This document shows positions 10,546 to 22,273 of a stretch of DNA of 64,000 nucleotides, piece by piece; position 1 is the first letter of the stretch; every line of letters starts with the position of its first letter. The stretch is from Symsagittifera roscoffensis. Taxonomy: Eukaryota; Xenacoelomorpha; Acoela; Convolutidae. A program made the translations under genes and the position numbers. The notes under the pieces were generated by a model, which was not told the DNA's origin, did no database searches, and was given only the letters and a program-made list of their open reading frames with translations. The stretch is from contig NC_087064.1 in the NCBI RefSeq assembly GCF_963678635.1, positions 74,763,713 to 74,827,712 of the forward strand, given 5' to 3'.

Positions 10546-10787
10546 GCCACCAACCTTTTCTGATACTGAGTGAAAAGCTTTCTCAGTTTATGAGAAGATA
10601 GGAGCTAGGTTGGAACTTTAACTAGCCATCTGTGTAAATGTTCCTTGCTAGTTCAGAAAAACAACCACCAAGCTCCACTTGCCCCAACTAGAAGCAGATT
10701 TAAGAGAGGAGGCTAACTAAGAATAACAGGAATGTGACACGCCTTTTGCACGTTAAAGTACCATTCGCACCAAGATTAATATGTACC

Positions 10788-11147
10788 GTACCAAAATGAA
10801 AAATCGCTCCCATTTGTACTAAAGTTGTTCAACTCGATTTCTGATTGGTCGAGTTGAATTCAATTTTTTACCGTTCAAACATCATAAAGTTAACCAGCAG
10901 AATAGTGACCGTTGCAGTCGAGCCAACGTGTTGTGAGATTGGCAACAGAGGGTTGGACTCTATACGAAGACAAAGTAGAGCCGGTCATCGCCGCAAAGCG
11001 GCAAGACGCGCGTAGCGCGCCCACCAGCGACCTTAACCAATAGCTTAAAATAGTCGGCTCAGTAGTCTTTGGCCAATTGATTTTTTTGGTAAGACGCGAT
11101 TGAGTTTTTGTTTTGGTACAAATGGGACTGATTTTTTATTTTAGTAC
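10788..11147. mobile_element. Inverted-repeat element E with internal triloop hairpins
   Basis: Left arm GTACCAAAATGAAAAATCGC, continuing into TCCCATTTGTAC, is matched in reverse complement at 11116-11147. Internal features are a CAACTCGA...TCGAGTTG stem near 10830-10855 and two adjacent GC-rich hairpins with three-base loops, GCCGC-AAA-GCGGC (10990-11002) and GCGCG-TAG-CGCGC (11008-11020). Non-coding. Confidence 0.65.
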
Positions 11148-11805
11148 TTGTGAATAACCATCGTTTTGCCCCTCTCACATTTCGCCCCACGTTTTCATGA
11201 GGGTGCTTTATGTCTACGATTTTAGGTGCAAAATTAGAGTAACATGCGCCACTAAATTTAACCGGAGCGAAAATTGCGAGGAACGAAATGTGTGTAGACC
11301 GGACAACAGAGTGATCACCTTTTGTTTTCTAAAACCTCTTGCCTTGCTGTTGCCTTTTCTGATTTTCAGATTGTTGGCATTGAACCATTTGCATGTAGCA
11401 GTCAAAGTAAAGGGCAAAATGGCCATGTTTTGTCAACAACTAAATCAACTTCGATCAGGTTTTTTTCTTTAAATGTCTATTTGTCATGTTATCAGTTCAA
11501 AAGTAAGAAACATAATTTCAATTGTGAAATAGTTATAAAATTTCAGAAGCAAAAAAAATGTTCGATCACTTTTTTAAAATTTTACAAATCTTTTCTCAGT
11601 TTGTTTCAAGAAATTTTGGATGTAAATTTGGAATTTACTCATTATTATACCCAATAAAAATTTTGCTCTTTAAGCTATTCAGGCGTTTTTTCATAACGGT
11701 TTATGTTTTGCTAAGGCTTGTTTGTCGAGACATATCATTTTGATAAATTAAAATAAATTCAGGTCAAGCTGTTTGTTACATACCAATAATGCTTTGCTTT
11801 GTTTA
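11148..11805. other. Intergenic stretch, only weak ORFs
   Basis: Overlapping ORFs of up to 111 codons exist on both strands, but composition is ordinary AT-rich intergenic and no domain is visible. I do not call a gene. Confidence 0.55.
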
Positions 11806-13045
11806 TTGTTCCGACTTTCGAAGAAAGTGAGATATATTCAGTCATTTTTGGACTTGTTAACTGAGCGTTTTTGACGGAATTTCGTATACCATCTGAGAGA
11901 TAATGTTATCCAAAATTCCAAAGCTCAAACTTTAAAAATGATATTTCACCTATGATCTTTTTTCGTAAAGTTACGGGCGTTTGAAAATCGCTAAATTGGC
12001 CAATTTGGGATAGCCAAAGTGTGGTATTTTGAGTACTTATGACACTCGTAAGAAGCGAACAAGAATGGTCGTATATCAGAGCAAAGCCCTGATTGTTCCG
12101 ACTGTCCCTTAATTCATATCGAATAGTTTTTGGGAAAAGAAAATGATGAAAACTTTCAAATTTTGGACAATATCAATGGGTGTCAATTTTTGAGTCCTAC
12201 AAAATTAAAACGACCAGAACATGGCCAATTTGGCAATTTTCAAACCTCCAAAATTTTACACAAAATAAACGAAGCTAAAAAGTATTTTTAAATTTGAATT
12301 CAGGAAGTCGATGTCTTCAATGTGATATAAAATGTTTTTGTTGAAAATGATTTTTTTCAATCGGCGTAAATTGAGAGAATAAAAAAACACACCGAGCATA
12401 AATATTCCATTTTCTTCGAAAATTGGAACAATTAATGAGTTCCACATTGAAACACACGACTGCTCGCATCAGATTGAAGCCCTGAATGTTTCGACCGCCT
12501 TTAAAGGTCTATGGAGCAGTAATAACATGAAAAATTTAACGTAACAAAATAAAATTGCAATTTAAAAAAAATTGGGATTTTTCGTGAAAACATCCTACTA
12601 CACGTTATAATAAGTACAGAATGATAGATTTTGCTCCACTCCTATTAACAAATCATTTATGGCATATAAGCTTCCTTGAACCATTTTGGAACCTTTTCTA
12701 CGACCGAATAAATCTCGCTTACGCGTTAATAGCGCCAAATAAATCGCGATTTCGGTACGATGTCTAAGACGGATTAAATCTCGCCTACGCGTTAATAGCG
12801 GGAAATATATCGCGCCTTAATTGTCCCAAATTGGCCAATCTTTAGACCCGTAACTTTACAAAAATTGATGACGGTGAAATATACTTTCAAATTTAAGCTC
12901 AGGACAACAATAGCTTTCGAATGATAAAGAAAAATTCCGTCAAAAATGGCTAGTTAAAAAGTCGAAATTTGTCTGAAGAAAAAAAACCACCCCGAGCACA
13001 AATAACTTGTTACTTTCCTTAGGAAAATTGGAATAATGAGCGTTC
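11806..13045. repeat. Repeat family F: one forward and two reverse ~210-bp units
   Basis: A unit at about 11806-12012 (TTATTGTTCCGAC, GGACTTGTTAACTGAGC, GTAAAGTTACGGGCG, GGCCAATTTGGG) is matched in reverse orientation at about 12225-12445 and about 12826-13045; the last two match each other directly, for example CACCGAGCATAAAT and CCCCGAGCACAAAT. The outer pair forms a long imperfect inverted repeat about 1.2 kb across, consistent with an old foldback-type element. Confidence 0.6.
12707..12814. repeat. 66-bp-period direct pair with CGCG motifs
   Basis: AATAAATCTCGCTTACGCG, then TTAATAGCGCC and ATAAATCGCG, at 12707-12748 recurs at 12773-12814 with a few changes. CpG-rich islands in otherwise AT-rich DNA. 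Confidence 0.75.
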
Positions 13046-13430
13046 AAAACGTGCAGAAACAGTTTGCGCTGGACCTGTGTTTGAATTCTTAAAAAACACA
13101 AACGTATAAAATTTTAATTACAGAAATGTGCTCTTTTTAGCTATAAGGTTTGGCATTATTATTAGCCAAGTGAATGATCGTTTATTTGTTACTCGTTGTC
13201 AGAAGACAACTGCTGCCGTACTCAAAAAAGAGCTGCTTTTTGGTCGTGTTCTCGCAAGTGCTTCCGAAGCGCAGCTTCGCCCCTTTGTCAACGAATGAAA
13301 CTTTTTTTTTTAAATTTGGAACGTTGTTTTAGAATGGAGCAATTTTTACATAAAAAATTGGAAAGTTTTTTTCAATAGGGTCTGTTCTTTTTTGACATAA
13401 ATGATATGGTTTGATGTGAAAAAGTACAAC
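13046..13430. other. Intergenic stretch with one triloop hairpin
   Basis: CGAAGC-GCA-GCTTCG (13265-13279) is a perfect six-base stem with a three-base loop. The small ORF over it has no recognisable features. Confidence 0.5.
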
Positions 13431-14985
13431 TCACACGAGATTTAAATGATAACACTATAATTTACCGAGGAATCAGACTACCTTGCAAAAACGACATAAG
13501 TTACTGCAATCCTACTACTAGGACACAGGCTACCATTGTCTGGTTTCCCGAAGACACTTGTACGACATTTCAAGTAGCAAAAATACACGCTAGAATGATA
13601 AAATTTCACCAAAATTTTTTATCGAGTCAATACCGTTTGAAGACTTAAACCCTGCACAAATAAGACTAACGAATCACAAGTTTAAAAACATCCATATTAT
13701 AGAAAATAAATTAACACGTTTTCAAATTTATCAAGAAACAGAATTTGCATGTAAGTATGAAAACCCACTATATAAAACACAATATTCCGATATACTTGTC
13801 GAATAGGAAAAATGTTTCGACATGAACACTGTTAAAATTATAAAAAATCCCCACGCAACACATCATCTTCTAAATGAAGGAACCTCATACATCCCCGTGA
13901 ACCTTCTCAGAAAGGCAGGAAATCCTCCTGGAAAAATAAAACCACAGGACACAGAAAGTACACGACTACAGGAACTATCACTTATGAACAACACATATTT
14001 CGGCGCAATTCATTATGACATCCACTTAGACATGAAATTAGACTACACAATTAGTAGAATTTTTCAAGAAATGTCACTTTCAGAATCAGAAACACTACAT
14101 CAACTATGTGAACTAGAAAGAACACATATTTTACAATCGCTAGCACTAGCAGTTCTAAAAATACCCAACGCAGGATATTTATTATCCGGAAGTAGATCAA
14201 ATTTCCTTGATTATGAAGGAAACACTTTATAGTTTTATACTTGCACCAAAAAAGTATCACCTTTATATGTTTTTGAAGATCAGCGAAGTTATAAAAAAAA
14301 TTCCAATTTTCCATAAAAATAAAGTACATTTTGTTGATACACTTTCAAGAAGAATATATTTTTGGGATACAGCAGTCCCATATGGATCAGAAAACAGCCA
14401 CAACGTCGTACAATTAAATCCCGACGAAGAAAATTACTACGTACTTACACCGTACCCTACATTAATGCGACAATTAAAAGTATTCACCAGAAAGTATTCG
14501 AGCTATTGCTCGCAATCCAAATATCGATCTACAATCGATACGAATTTACTCTAAATCAGATTTACAACATCAAATACGTACGCAACAATTTCAAGAGCTA
14601 CCAACACAAATGGACACTATACAAAGACAATCAATCGATCAAAACCGACTTGATCAGGAATCTTGCTACCAAAGTAATTTAGAAAGACTTTTACATCTAA
14701 AACCCGATGATTGTAAAAACGAATTACTCAAATTAAACTTAACGAGAAATAAAAACTCAAAGAGAAAAATAGTAAACTTTCAAGTTTTTACCGACTCTGT
14801 ACATCAAGCAGAAGTTGAAAGATATCAAGGACATATTAATTTAGACGAAAAATACCCATACAATGGCGCACACGGACGACTAACTAATGATATTTACGAT
14901 CAACACTGGATACCACATATTGGAATAAATAACCCCTTAAATTGCAAAATAGAAACAAAAAACAAAGTAAGCCAAGAAACCAGGA
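13431..14985 (+). pseudogene. Viral-type envelope glycoprotein-like pseudogene, fragment A
   Basis: Plus-strand frames broken by stops and frameshifts encode glycoprotein-like segments: TIVWFPEDTC and HARMIKF near 13530-13610, CELERTHILQSLALA at about 14107-14151, then a Cys-Tyr-containing segment, VDTLSRR (about 14334-14355) and QLNPDEENYY (about 14410-14440), then PYNGAHGRLTNDIYDQHW (about 14849-14905). CY-x-x-(L/I)-P-(V/I)-x-Y...FVD-x-x-x-R-x followed by a Pro-rich stretch is how I recall glycoproteins of chuvirus-type mononegaviruses and related env genes of BEL/Pao retroelements. Assignment rests on motif memory, not a search. At about 14985 the sequence jumps back to an earlier part of the gene (fragment B). 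No reverse transcriptase lies nearby, which argues for an endogenous viral element, though a retroelement env is possible. Confidence 0.45.
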
Positions 14986-15233
14986 TGTCACTTTTTGAAG
15001 ATAAGCGATGTTATAAAAAAAATCCAATTTTCTATAAAATTTAAGTAAATTTTGTTGATACGCTTTCAAGAAGAACAATATTTGGGATACAGCAGTCCCA
15101 TGTGGATCAGAAAAGGGCCACGACGTCGTACAATTAAATCCCGACGAAGAAATTTACTACCTACCTACACCGTACCCTACATTAATGCGGCCATTAAAAA
15201 TGTTTTCACCAGAAAGTATTCGAGCTATTGCAG
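14986..15233 (+). pseudogene. Glycoprotein-like pseudogene, fragment B (internal segment)
   Basis: Repeats the middle part of fragment A: the FEDKRCYKK segment followed by the sequence encoding DTLSRR in fragment A, the PDEE region and CAGAAAGTATTCGAGC. Several frame changes make it non-functional. It ends abruptly at about 15233, where the sequence switches to the opposite strand (fragment C). Confidence 0.45.
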
Positions 15234-16085
15234 CGATTATAAATTCTGTGTTCTTACTAGTTCACATAGTTGATGTAGTGTTTCTAGTTCTGAAAAGAAA
15301 TTTTCTTGGAAAGTGTCATCCTGGTTTCTTGGTTTACTTTGTTTTTTGTTTCTGCTTTGCAATTTAAGGGGTGATTTTTTCCAATATGTGGTATCCAGTG
15401 TTGATCGTAAATATCATTAGTTAGTCATCCGTGTGCGCCATTGTATGGGTATCTTTCGTCTAAATTAATATGTCCTCCAAATTTTACTATTTTTCTCTTT
15501 GAGTTTTTATTTCTCGCTAAGTTTAATCTCAGTAATTCGTTTTTACAATCGTCGGGTTTTAGATGTAAAAGTCTTTCTATATTACTTTGGTAGCAAGATT
15601 CCTAATCAAGTCGGTTTTGATCGATTGATTGTCTTTGTATAGTGTCCATTTGTGTTAGTAGCTCTTGAAATTGTTGCGTACGAATCTGATATTTTAAATC
15701 TGATTTAGAGTAAATTCCTATCGATTGTAGATCGATATTTGGATTGCGAGCAATAGCTCGAATACTTTCTGGTGAAAACTTTTTTAATGGTCGCATTATT
15801 GTAGGGTACGGTGTAGGTAGGTAGTATTTTTCTTCGTCGGGATTTAATTGCACAACATTGTGGCTGTTTTCTGATCCACATGGGACTGCTGTATCTCAAA
15901 AATATGTTCTTCTTGAAAGTGTATCAACAAAATGTACTTTATTTTTATGAAAAATTGGATTTTTTTATAACATCGCTTATCTTCAAAAACATATACAGGT
16001 GATACTTTTTTGGTGCTAGTGATTATAAATTTTGTGTTCTTACTAGTTCACATAGTTGATGTAGTGTTTCTAGTTCTGAAAAATA
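15234..16085 (-). pseudogene. Glycoprotein-like pseudogene, inverted fragment C
   Basis: The minus strand carries the same gene: IRAIARNPNIDLQSIGIY, QLNPDEEKYYLPTPYP and the DTIQRQSIDQNRL segment between about 15600 and 15855, then the VDTL region near 15920. Both ends of the inverted block contain the same phrase, GTGTTCTTACTAGTTCACAT (15248 and 16034), which in sense orientation lies in the early CELER segment. The block is thus an inverted duplication with rearranged order, flanked by plus-strand copies on each side. Confidence 0.5.
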
Positions 16086-16440
16086 CATTATAAATTACAT
16101 TTTGTTGATGCACTTTCAAGAAGAACATATTTTTGGGATACAGCAGTCCCATGTGGATCAGAAAACAGCCACAATGTTGTAAAATTAAACCCCGACGAAG
16201 AAAAATACTATCTACCTACAGCATATCCCACACTAAGGCAACCATTAAAAAAAATTTCACCTGAAAGTATTCGAGCTATTATTCGTAATCCAAACATCGA
16301 TCTACAATCGATAGGAATTTACTCTGAATCAGATAAACAAAATCACATTCGTACGCAACAATTTCAAGAGCTTCTAACACAAATGGACACTATACAAAGA
16401 CAATCAATCGATAAAAACTGACTTGATCAGGAATCTTGCT
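16086..16440 (+). pseudogene. Glycoprotein-like pseudogene, fragment D
   Basis: Plus-strand copy beginning at the VDTL/DAL segment (TTTTGTTGATGCACTTTC) and running through PCGSENSHNVV, PDEEKYYLPT and SIRAIIRNPNIDLQSIGIY. At about 16440 it jumps, at AATCTTGCTACCAAAGG, back to the GKIKPQDT segment that lies early in the gene (fragment E). Confidence 0.45.
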
Positions 16441-17832
16441 ACCAAAGGAAATCCTCGTGGAAAAATAAAACCACAGGACACAAAAAGTACACGACTACAG
16501 GAACTATCTTTTACGAACAACACATATTTCGGCGCAATTCATTATGACATCCACTTAGACATGAAATTAGACTACACAATTAGTAGAATTTTTCAAGAAA
16601 AGTCTCTTTCAGAATTAGAAACATTACATCAACTATGTGAACTAGAAAGAACACAGATTTTACAATCGCTAGCACTAGCAGTTCTAAAAATACCCAATGC
16701 AGGATATTTTTTATCCGGATGTAAATCAAATTTCCTTGATTATGAAGGAAACATTAAATGGCTTTATACTTGCACCTAAAAGTATCACCTTTATATGTTT
16801 TTGAAGATAAGCGATGTTATAAAAGAATTCCAATTTTCTATAAAAATAAAGTACATTTTGTTGATACGCTTTCAAGAAGAACATAATTTGGGATACAACA
16901 GTCCCATGTGGATCAGAAAACAGCCACAATGTTGTACAATTAAACCCCGACGAAGAAAAATACTATATACATACACCATATCCCACACTAATGCAATCAT
17001 TAAAAAAAATTTCATCTGAAAGTGTTCGAGTGATTATTCGTAATCCAAACATCGATCTACAATCGATAGGAATTTACTCTAAATCAGATATGCAACATCA
17101 CATTCGTACGCAACAATTTCAAGAGCTACTAACACGAATGGACAATACAAAGACAATCAATCGGTTAAAATTTACGCAAACTTGCAGAAACCGCAGGCTT
17201 TTCAGCCATTTACACACAAGACTTCAGCGGATATTTTAAAGATATTAAAGACTACATATATTTAAATGGCGAACAATATAGACCACAAGACATCTCACCA
17301 ACAAATATTTTTAGCTTTGTAACTTTGAACAACGAAATTCTTGCCTTTCTAGGATGGCCCTATTACATCTTAGAAAGATTGACTATTTTACACGGAATTT
17401 TTAACTTTATTGGATTTCTTTTCTCAGTAATGAAAAGAATCTATAACACATGTGCAATAAACACACAAATCAACCGACAAGCAAGCGTAGCCCGCATAAT
17501 ATTTGCAAGATTTTTTGGAATTTTTTCCACATCAATAAATAAAATACTTTTAGACGCACAAATAAAAGAATACAAAACAAAGTTATCAACAAAACCGACT
17601 ATTTATGACGGATAACAAAACAATACAAATGATTCACCTACGGCACCACAATTACCGAAATTTAACCATAATCACCCATTGTCCTTAGTATCACGAAATT
17701 TTAGAATTTTAGCACTCACAAATTCCACAATTTTAAGACCTAGTTATATACAAAGTCCCATTTATCATATAGTAACACAACCATCTCAAAACGACATTAC
17801 ATATGAACAAATCATAAAACAGCCCCACATCA
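16441..17832 (+). pseudogene. Glycoprotein-like pseudogene, fragment E with membrane-proximal 3' end
   Basis: The longest run toward the C-terminus. It contains GKIKPQDTKSTR, the CELERTQILQSLALA helix (about 16636-16680), the CY and FVD segments, then after a deletion a C-terminal part: FVTLNNEILAFLGWPYYIL and LTILHGIFNFIGFLFSVM (about 17319-17440), a hydrophobic region expected for a membrane anchor. It then reads INRQASVARIIFARFFGIF and a basic tail to a TAA at about 17613. A coding-like cytoplasmic-tail segment (SYIQSPIYHIVTQPSQND) continues past that stop to about 17832; this tail is the start of the tandem unit that follows. Broken, so a pseudogene. Glycoprotein identity is moderately supported by motifs and the terminal hydrophobic segment. 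Confidence 0.45.
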
Positions 17833-20006
17833 CCACCTCTTAGTCGCAAATTAATCATTTTTTAGCCCACGATGAGCAGAGAAATTGGATCACTCCACCG
17901 TTCAAATTCTCACCCTGCCAATCTCCAAACCTCAATTCCCATCATTCCACTTTTTGCTTTCCCGCCATTTGATTCACCTCACATTAACACGTCATCAGGC
18001 ATGAATTCTGACGCTAATCCAGATATCACAGTTTTTCAAACTATTTGCCAATTCAACAACTCCGATTTAGAAACCCCCAATGAATTTGCCGACTCCGAAC
18101 CATCTCCTTCAATTTTTTCTCAACTTAACCCTTTAATCTTTTCAAAAACTCCCTTTCGACCCATCCACTCCCAAACCCTTCGTCTATCCCCATCTACTCC
18201 TTCTCATTCTTCTCAAGCAACCCCAACCTACTCTCCTTTTACAATTGACCATTCCCCAAACAATTCCCCCGATACTACCCAATTTTCTGATGAACTAAAC
18301 AATTATATAACCTTACAACAACAAATACAAAACCCTCACACCCTAACTGTTCGTCAGTTATCATCAACAATAACGTCATCAAATCCACCAACTCCTACAC
18401 CTACTTCAGATTATACCCATCACTAGATCAGTCATCCACATCAACACAATCATCCACTAGTACTAACCGTGCTCTTAGAACATTTAAACGAAAATTCCCC
18501 AATCGCCCGTTTCCATCCGAAACCGGAACCGCCCGAGAATATATAATTCATCCAACTCATACAAATACTACTAAATATCTCCAAGAAACCTTGCCCTTTT
18601 TCCCCCAATATACATTTAATCAATCCGACACTAACCCTGAACAGCAAAATTTTGTAGACGAACAATTATTAATACCCACACTTCATTGGACATCTTATTA
18701 TAACTTTACAAACCCTCTTGCTTTACCACTCCTTAACACCTCACAGGAAATCAAAAGAAACAAAATCGAATTATTCAGACTAACTACAGCACTAACCCCC
18801 CGACAATTCACGCACGTAAGATTTAAAAAATTACTAAAAACATTCACCGCATCTCGCGCTAACGAATACTCAATAGAGTATTATGATCACAATATCATCT
18901 GAGCTAACCACGATCAATTTCTAGACGATGATAGATTCGCAAACCCACAATTAACAGAATTTTTTAAATCAAAACATCTTATATATTCACACTTCGTATA
19001 TTAGACAAAAAAAATGATCACATCATCTCAGAAGCAATATCCGATATTCAAGCATACGAATCATTCTATGAAAAATTTGAAATTTTTTAACTAATTTTTT
19101 ACTTCCTCACACCAGAAGAACGTGATTTGCACTGTTCACACGACATCATGTTACGAACTAAACAAACACACATCTACACTTTTTAACGTTTAATCCAAAA
19201 TCATTTTGATCTACCCACACCATCATGACAACCCCATCATATATTTCAATTTATTAAATCTAAATATTCTTCACCATTTTTCCTAAATTTTACATATTGT
19301 ATAAAAAATACTTTCAAGGCATCCTCCGTAATTATGATCCCATCACACATATGTATATATTCTGTCCCCTCACTAAAACCTTCAACGTAGAAGAATCCCG
19401 ACCACTAATCGTCCCCCATGAATATATTTAACCTGCTATATATAAATACCAATTTTAGAACTCATCCACAACACTGAATATAATCAAAAACTATATAATC
19501 TAATCAAAAATGCACCTCATGAATTCTCTGTAGGCACCAAAGAACTAGAAACCATTAAAGCAATCCGGTTGCTTTGGCCACTGCTTTAAACTAACAATAT
19601 CATCCGCATATTAGCAAAACTACTAACCACAACTGATGCTATTCACGATATCTTCCCTCATGGCTTCTTTCCTGACGAATAGGTAAAAATGAAAGTAATA
19701 ATTAAAAACTAACTAATTTCAAAAACACAACTAACCAATCTTTACAAAAGTTTTTTTTCTTTTAGTCTTCACGTCACGATCATCTACAAAAAAATAGAAA
19801 AAAAAATACAAAACTCTTTTATAAATTAAAACTTTCATTAACCAATAGCACTAAATGATGCAGTAAAATTTCTTCCCCAAAGCTATAATTTAATTTTAAA
19901 TTATTTCTTCTAATGTAGTAAAATTCAAAACGATGAAAATCAAGTAATATTTTCAACCCCCACAAAGCAGTAAAATTTATTATTTAAGTAAATATATTTA
20001 AGTAAG
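17741..20006 (+). repeat. Tandem unit 1 (2266 bp)
   Basis: Begins TAGTTATATACAAAGTCCCA and ends just before the same phrase at 20007. Each unit contains the glycoprotein-tail remnant, the MSREIGSL pseudogene and about 320 bp of AT-rich tail. Units 1 and 2 are more alike than either is to units 3 and 4. Confidence 0.9.
17872..19682 (+). pseudogene. Unrecognised virus-like gene, copy 1 (possible nucleoprotein)
   Basis: Starts at ATG 17872 (MSREIGSLHRSN). The first ~180 residues are Ser/Pro/Thr-rich and probably disordered. A one-base-type frame change near 18420 leads into a denser segment with NRALRTFKRKFPNRPF, TLHWTSYYNFTNPLALP and LTPRQFTHVRFKKLLKTF (to about 18900), ended by TGA. Coding-like sequence continues, broken by stops, through ERDLHCSHDIMLRTKQTH and HEFSVGTKELETIKAI to a TAG at 19680-19682 that sits in a splice-donor-like context (AG before GTAAAA). 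Summed length would suit a mononegaviral nucleoprotein, and it follows a glycoprotein-like gene as N follows G in chuviruses; both points are inference, since I recognise no N motif. Another structural gene, or a gag, is possible. Confidence 0.4.
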
Positions 20007-22273
20007 TAGTTATATACAAAGTCCCATTCATCATATAGTAACACAACCATCTCAAAACGAGAATACATATGAACAAATCATAAAACAGCCCCACATCACC
20101 ACCTTTTAGTCTCAAATTAATCATTTTTTAGCCCACGATGAGCAGAGAAATTGGATCACTCCACCGTTCAAATTTCCACCCTGCCAATCTCCAAACCTCA
20201 ATTCCCATCATTCCACTTTTTGCTTTCCCGCCACCTGATTCACCTCACATTAACACGTCATCAGGCATGAATTCTGACGCTAATCCAGATATCACAGTTT
20301 TTCAAATTTTTTGCCAATTCAACAACTCCGATTTAGAAACCCCCGATGAATTTGCCGACTCCGAACCATCTCCTTCAATTTTTTCTCAACTTAACCCTTT
20401 AATCTTTTCAAAAACTCCCTCTCAACCCAGCCACTCCCAAACCCTTCGTCTATCCCCATCTACTCCTTCTCATTCTTCTCAAGCAACCCCAACCTACTCT
20501 CCTTTTACAATTGACCATTCCCCAAACAATTCCCCCGATACTACCCAATTTTCTGATGAACTAAACAATTTTATAACCTTACAACAACAAATACAAAACC
20601 TTCACACCCTAACTGTTCATCAGTTATCATCAACAATAACGTCATCAAATCCACCAACTCCTACACCTACTCCAGATTATACCCCATCACTAGATCAGTC
20701 ATCCACATCAACACAATCATCCACTTTGTACTAACCGTGCTCTTAGAACATTTAAACGAAAATTCCCCAATCGCCCGTTTCCATCCGAAACCGGAACCAC
20801 CCGAGAATATATAATTCATCCAACTCATACAAATACTACTAAATATCTCCAAGAAACCTTGCCCTTTTTCCCCCAATATACATTTAATCAATCCGACACT
20901 AACCCTGAACAGCAAAATTTTGTAGACGAACAAGTATTAATACCCACACTTCATTGGACATCTTATTATAACTTTACAAACCCTCTTGCATTACCACTGC
21001 TTAACACCTCACAGGAAATCAAAAGAAACAAAATCGAATTATTCAGACTAACTACAGCACTAACCCCCCGACAATTCACGCACGTAAGATTTAAAAAATT
21101 ACTAAAAACATTCACCGCATCTCGTGCTAACGAATACTCAATAGAGTATTATGATCACAATATCATCTGAGCGAACCACGATCAATTTCTAGACGATGAC
21201 AGATTCGCAAACCCACAATTAACAGAATTTTTTTTATCAAAACATCTTATATATTCACACTTAGTATATTAGACAAAAAAAATGATCACATCATCTCAGA
21301 AGCACTATCCGATATTCAAGCATACGAATCATTCTATGAAAAATTTGAAATTTTTTAACTAATTTTTTACTTCCTCACACCAGAAGAACGTGATTTGCAC
21401 TGTTCACACGACATCATGTTACGAACTAAACAAACACACACCTACACTTTTTAACGTTTAATCCAAAATCATTTTGATCTACACACACCATCACGACAAC
21501 CCCATCATATATTTCAATTTATTAAATCTAAATATAATTCACCATTTTTCCTTAATTTTACATATTGTATAAAAAATACTTTCAAGGCATCCTCCGTAAT
21601 TATGATCCCATCACACAAATGTATATAATCTGTCCCCTCACTAAAACCTTCAACGTAGAAGAATCCCGACCACTAATCGTCCCCCATGAATATATTTAAC
21701 CTGCTATATATAAATACCAATTTTAGAACTCATCCACAACACTGAATATAATCAAAAACTATATAATCTAATCAAAAATGCACCTCATGAATTCTCTGTA
21801 GGCACCAAAGAACTAGAAACCATTAAAGCAATCCAGTTGCTTTGGCCACTGCTTTAAACTAACAATATCATCCGCATATTAGCAAAACTACTAACCACAA
21901 CTGATGCTATTCACGATATCTTCCCTCATGGCTTCTTTCCTGACGAATAGGTAAAAATGAAGGTAACAATTAAAAACTAACTAATTTCAAAAACACAACT
22001 AACCATTCTTTACAAAAGTTTTTTTTTCTTTTAGTCTTCACATCACGATCATTTACAAAACCAGAAAAAAAAATACAAATTTCTTTTATAAATTAAGACT
22101 TTCATTAACTAATAGCACTAAATGATGCAGTAAAATTTCTTCCCCAAAGCTGTAATTTAATTTTAAATTATTTCTTCTAATGTAGTAAAATTCAAAACGA
22201 TGAAAATCAAGTAATATTTTCAACCCCCACAAAGCAGTAAAATTTATTATTTAAGTAAGTATATTTAAGTAAG
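20007..22273 (+). repeat. Tandem unit 2 (2267 bp)
   Basis: Same boundaries as unit 1, from TAGTTATATACAAAG to the next occurrence at 22274. Nearly identical to unit 1. Confidence 0.9.
20138..21950 (+). pseudogene. Unrecognised virus-like gene, copy 2
   Basis: Same plan as copy 1. The Ser/Pro-rich N-terminal frame stays open a little longer (198 codons, to about 20734). The KFPNRPF to HNII segment follows and ends at the same TGA (about 21168) seen in copy 1. Downstream coding-like blocks carry the same stops, so the duplication happened after the gene was already broken. Confidence 0.4.

Noticed and set aside
11197-11743. Overlapping ORFs of 61-111 codons
   Set aside because: No domain, low-complexity hydrophobic and Phe-rich composition typical of AT-rich random sequence.
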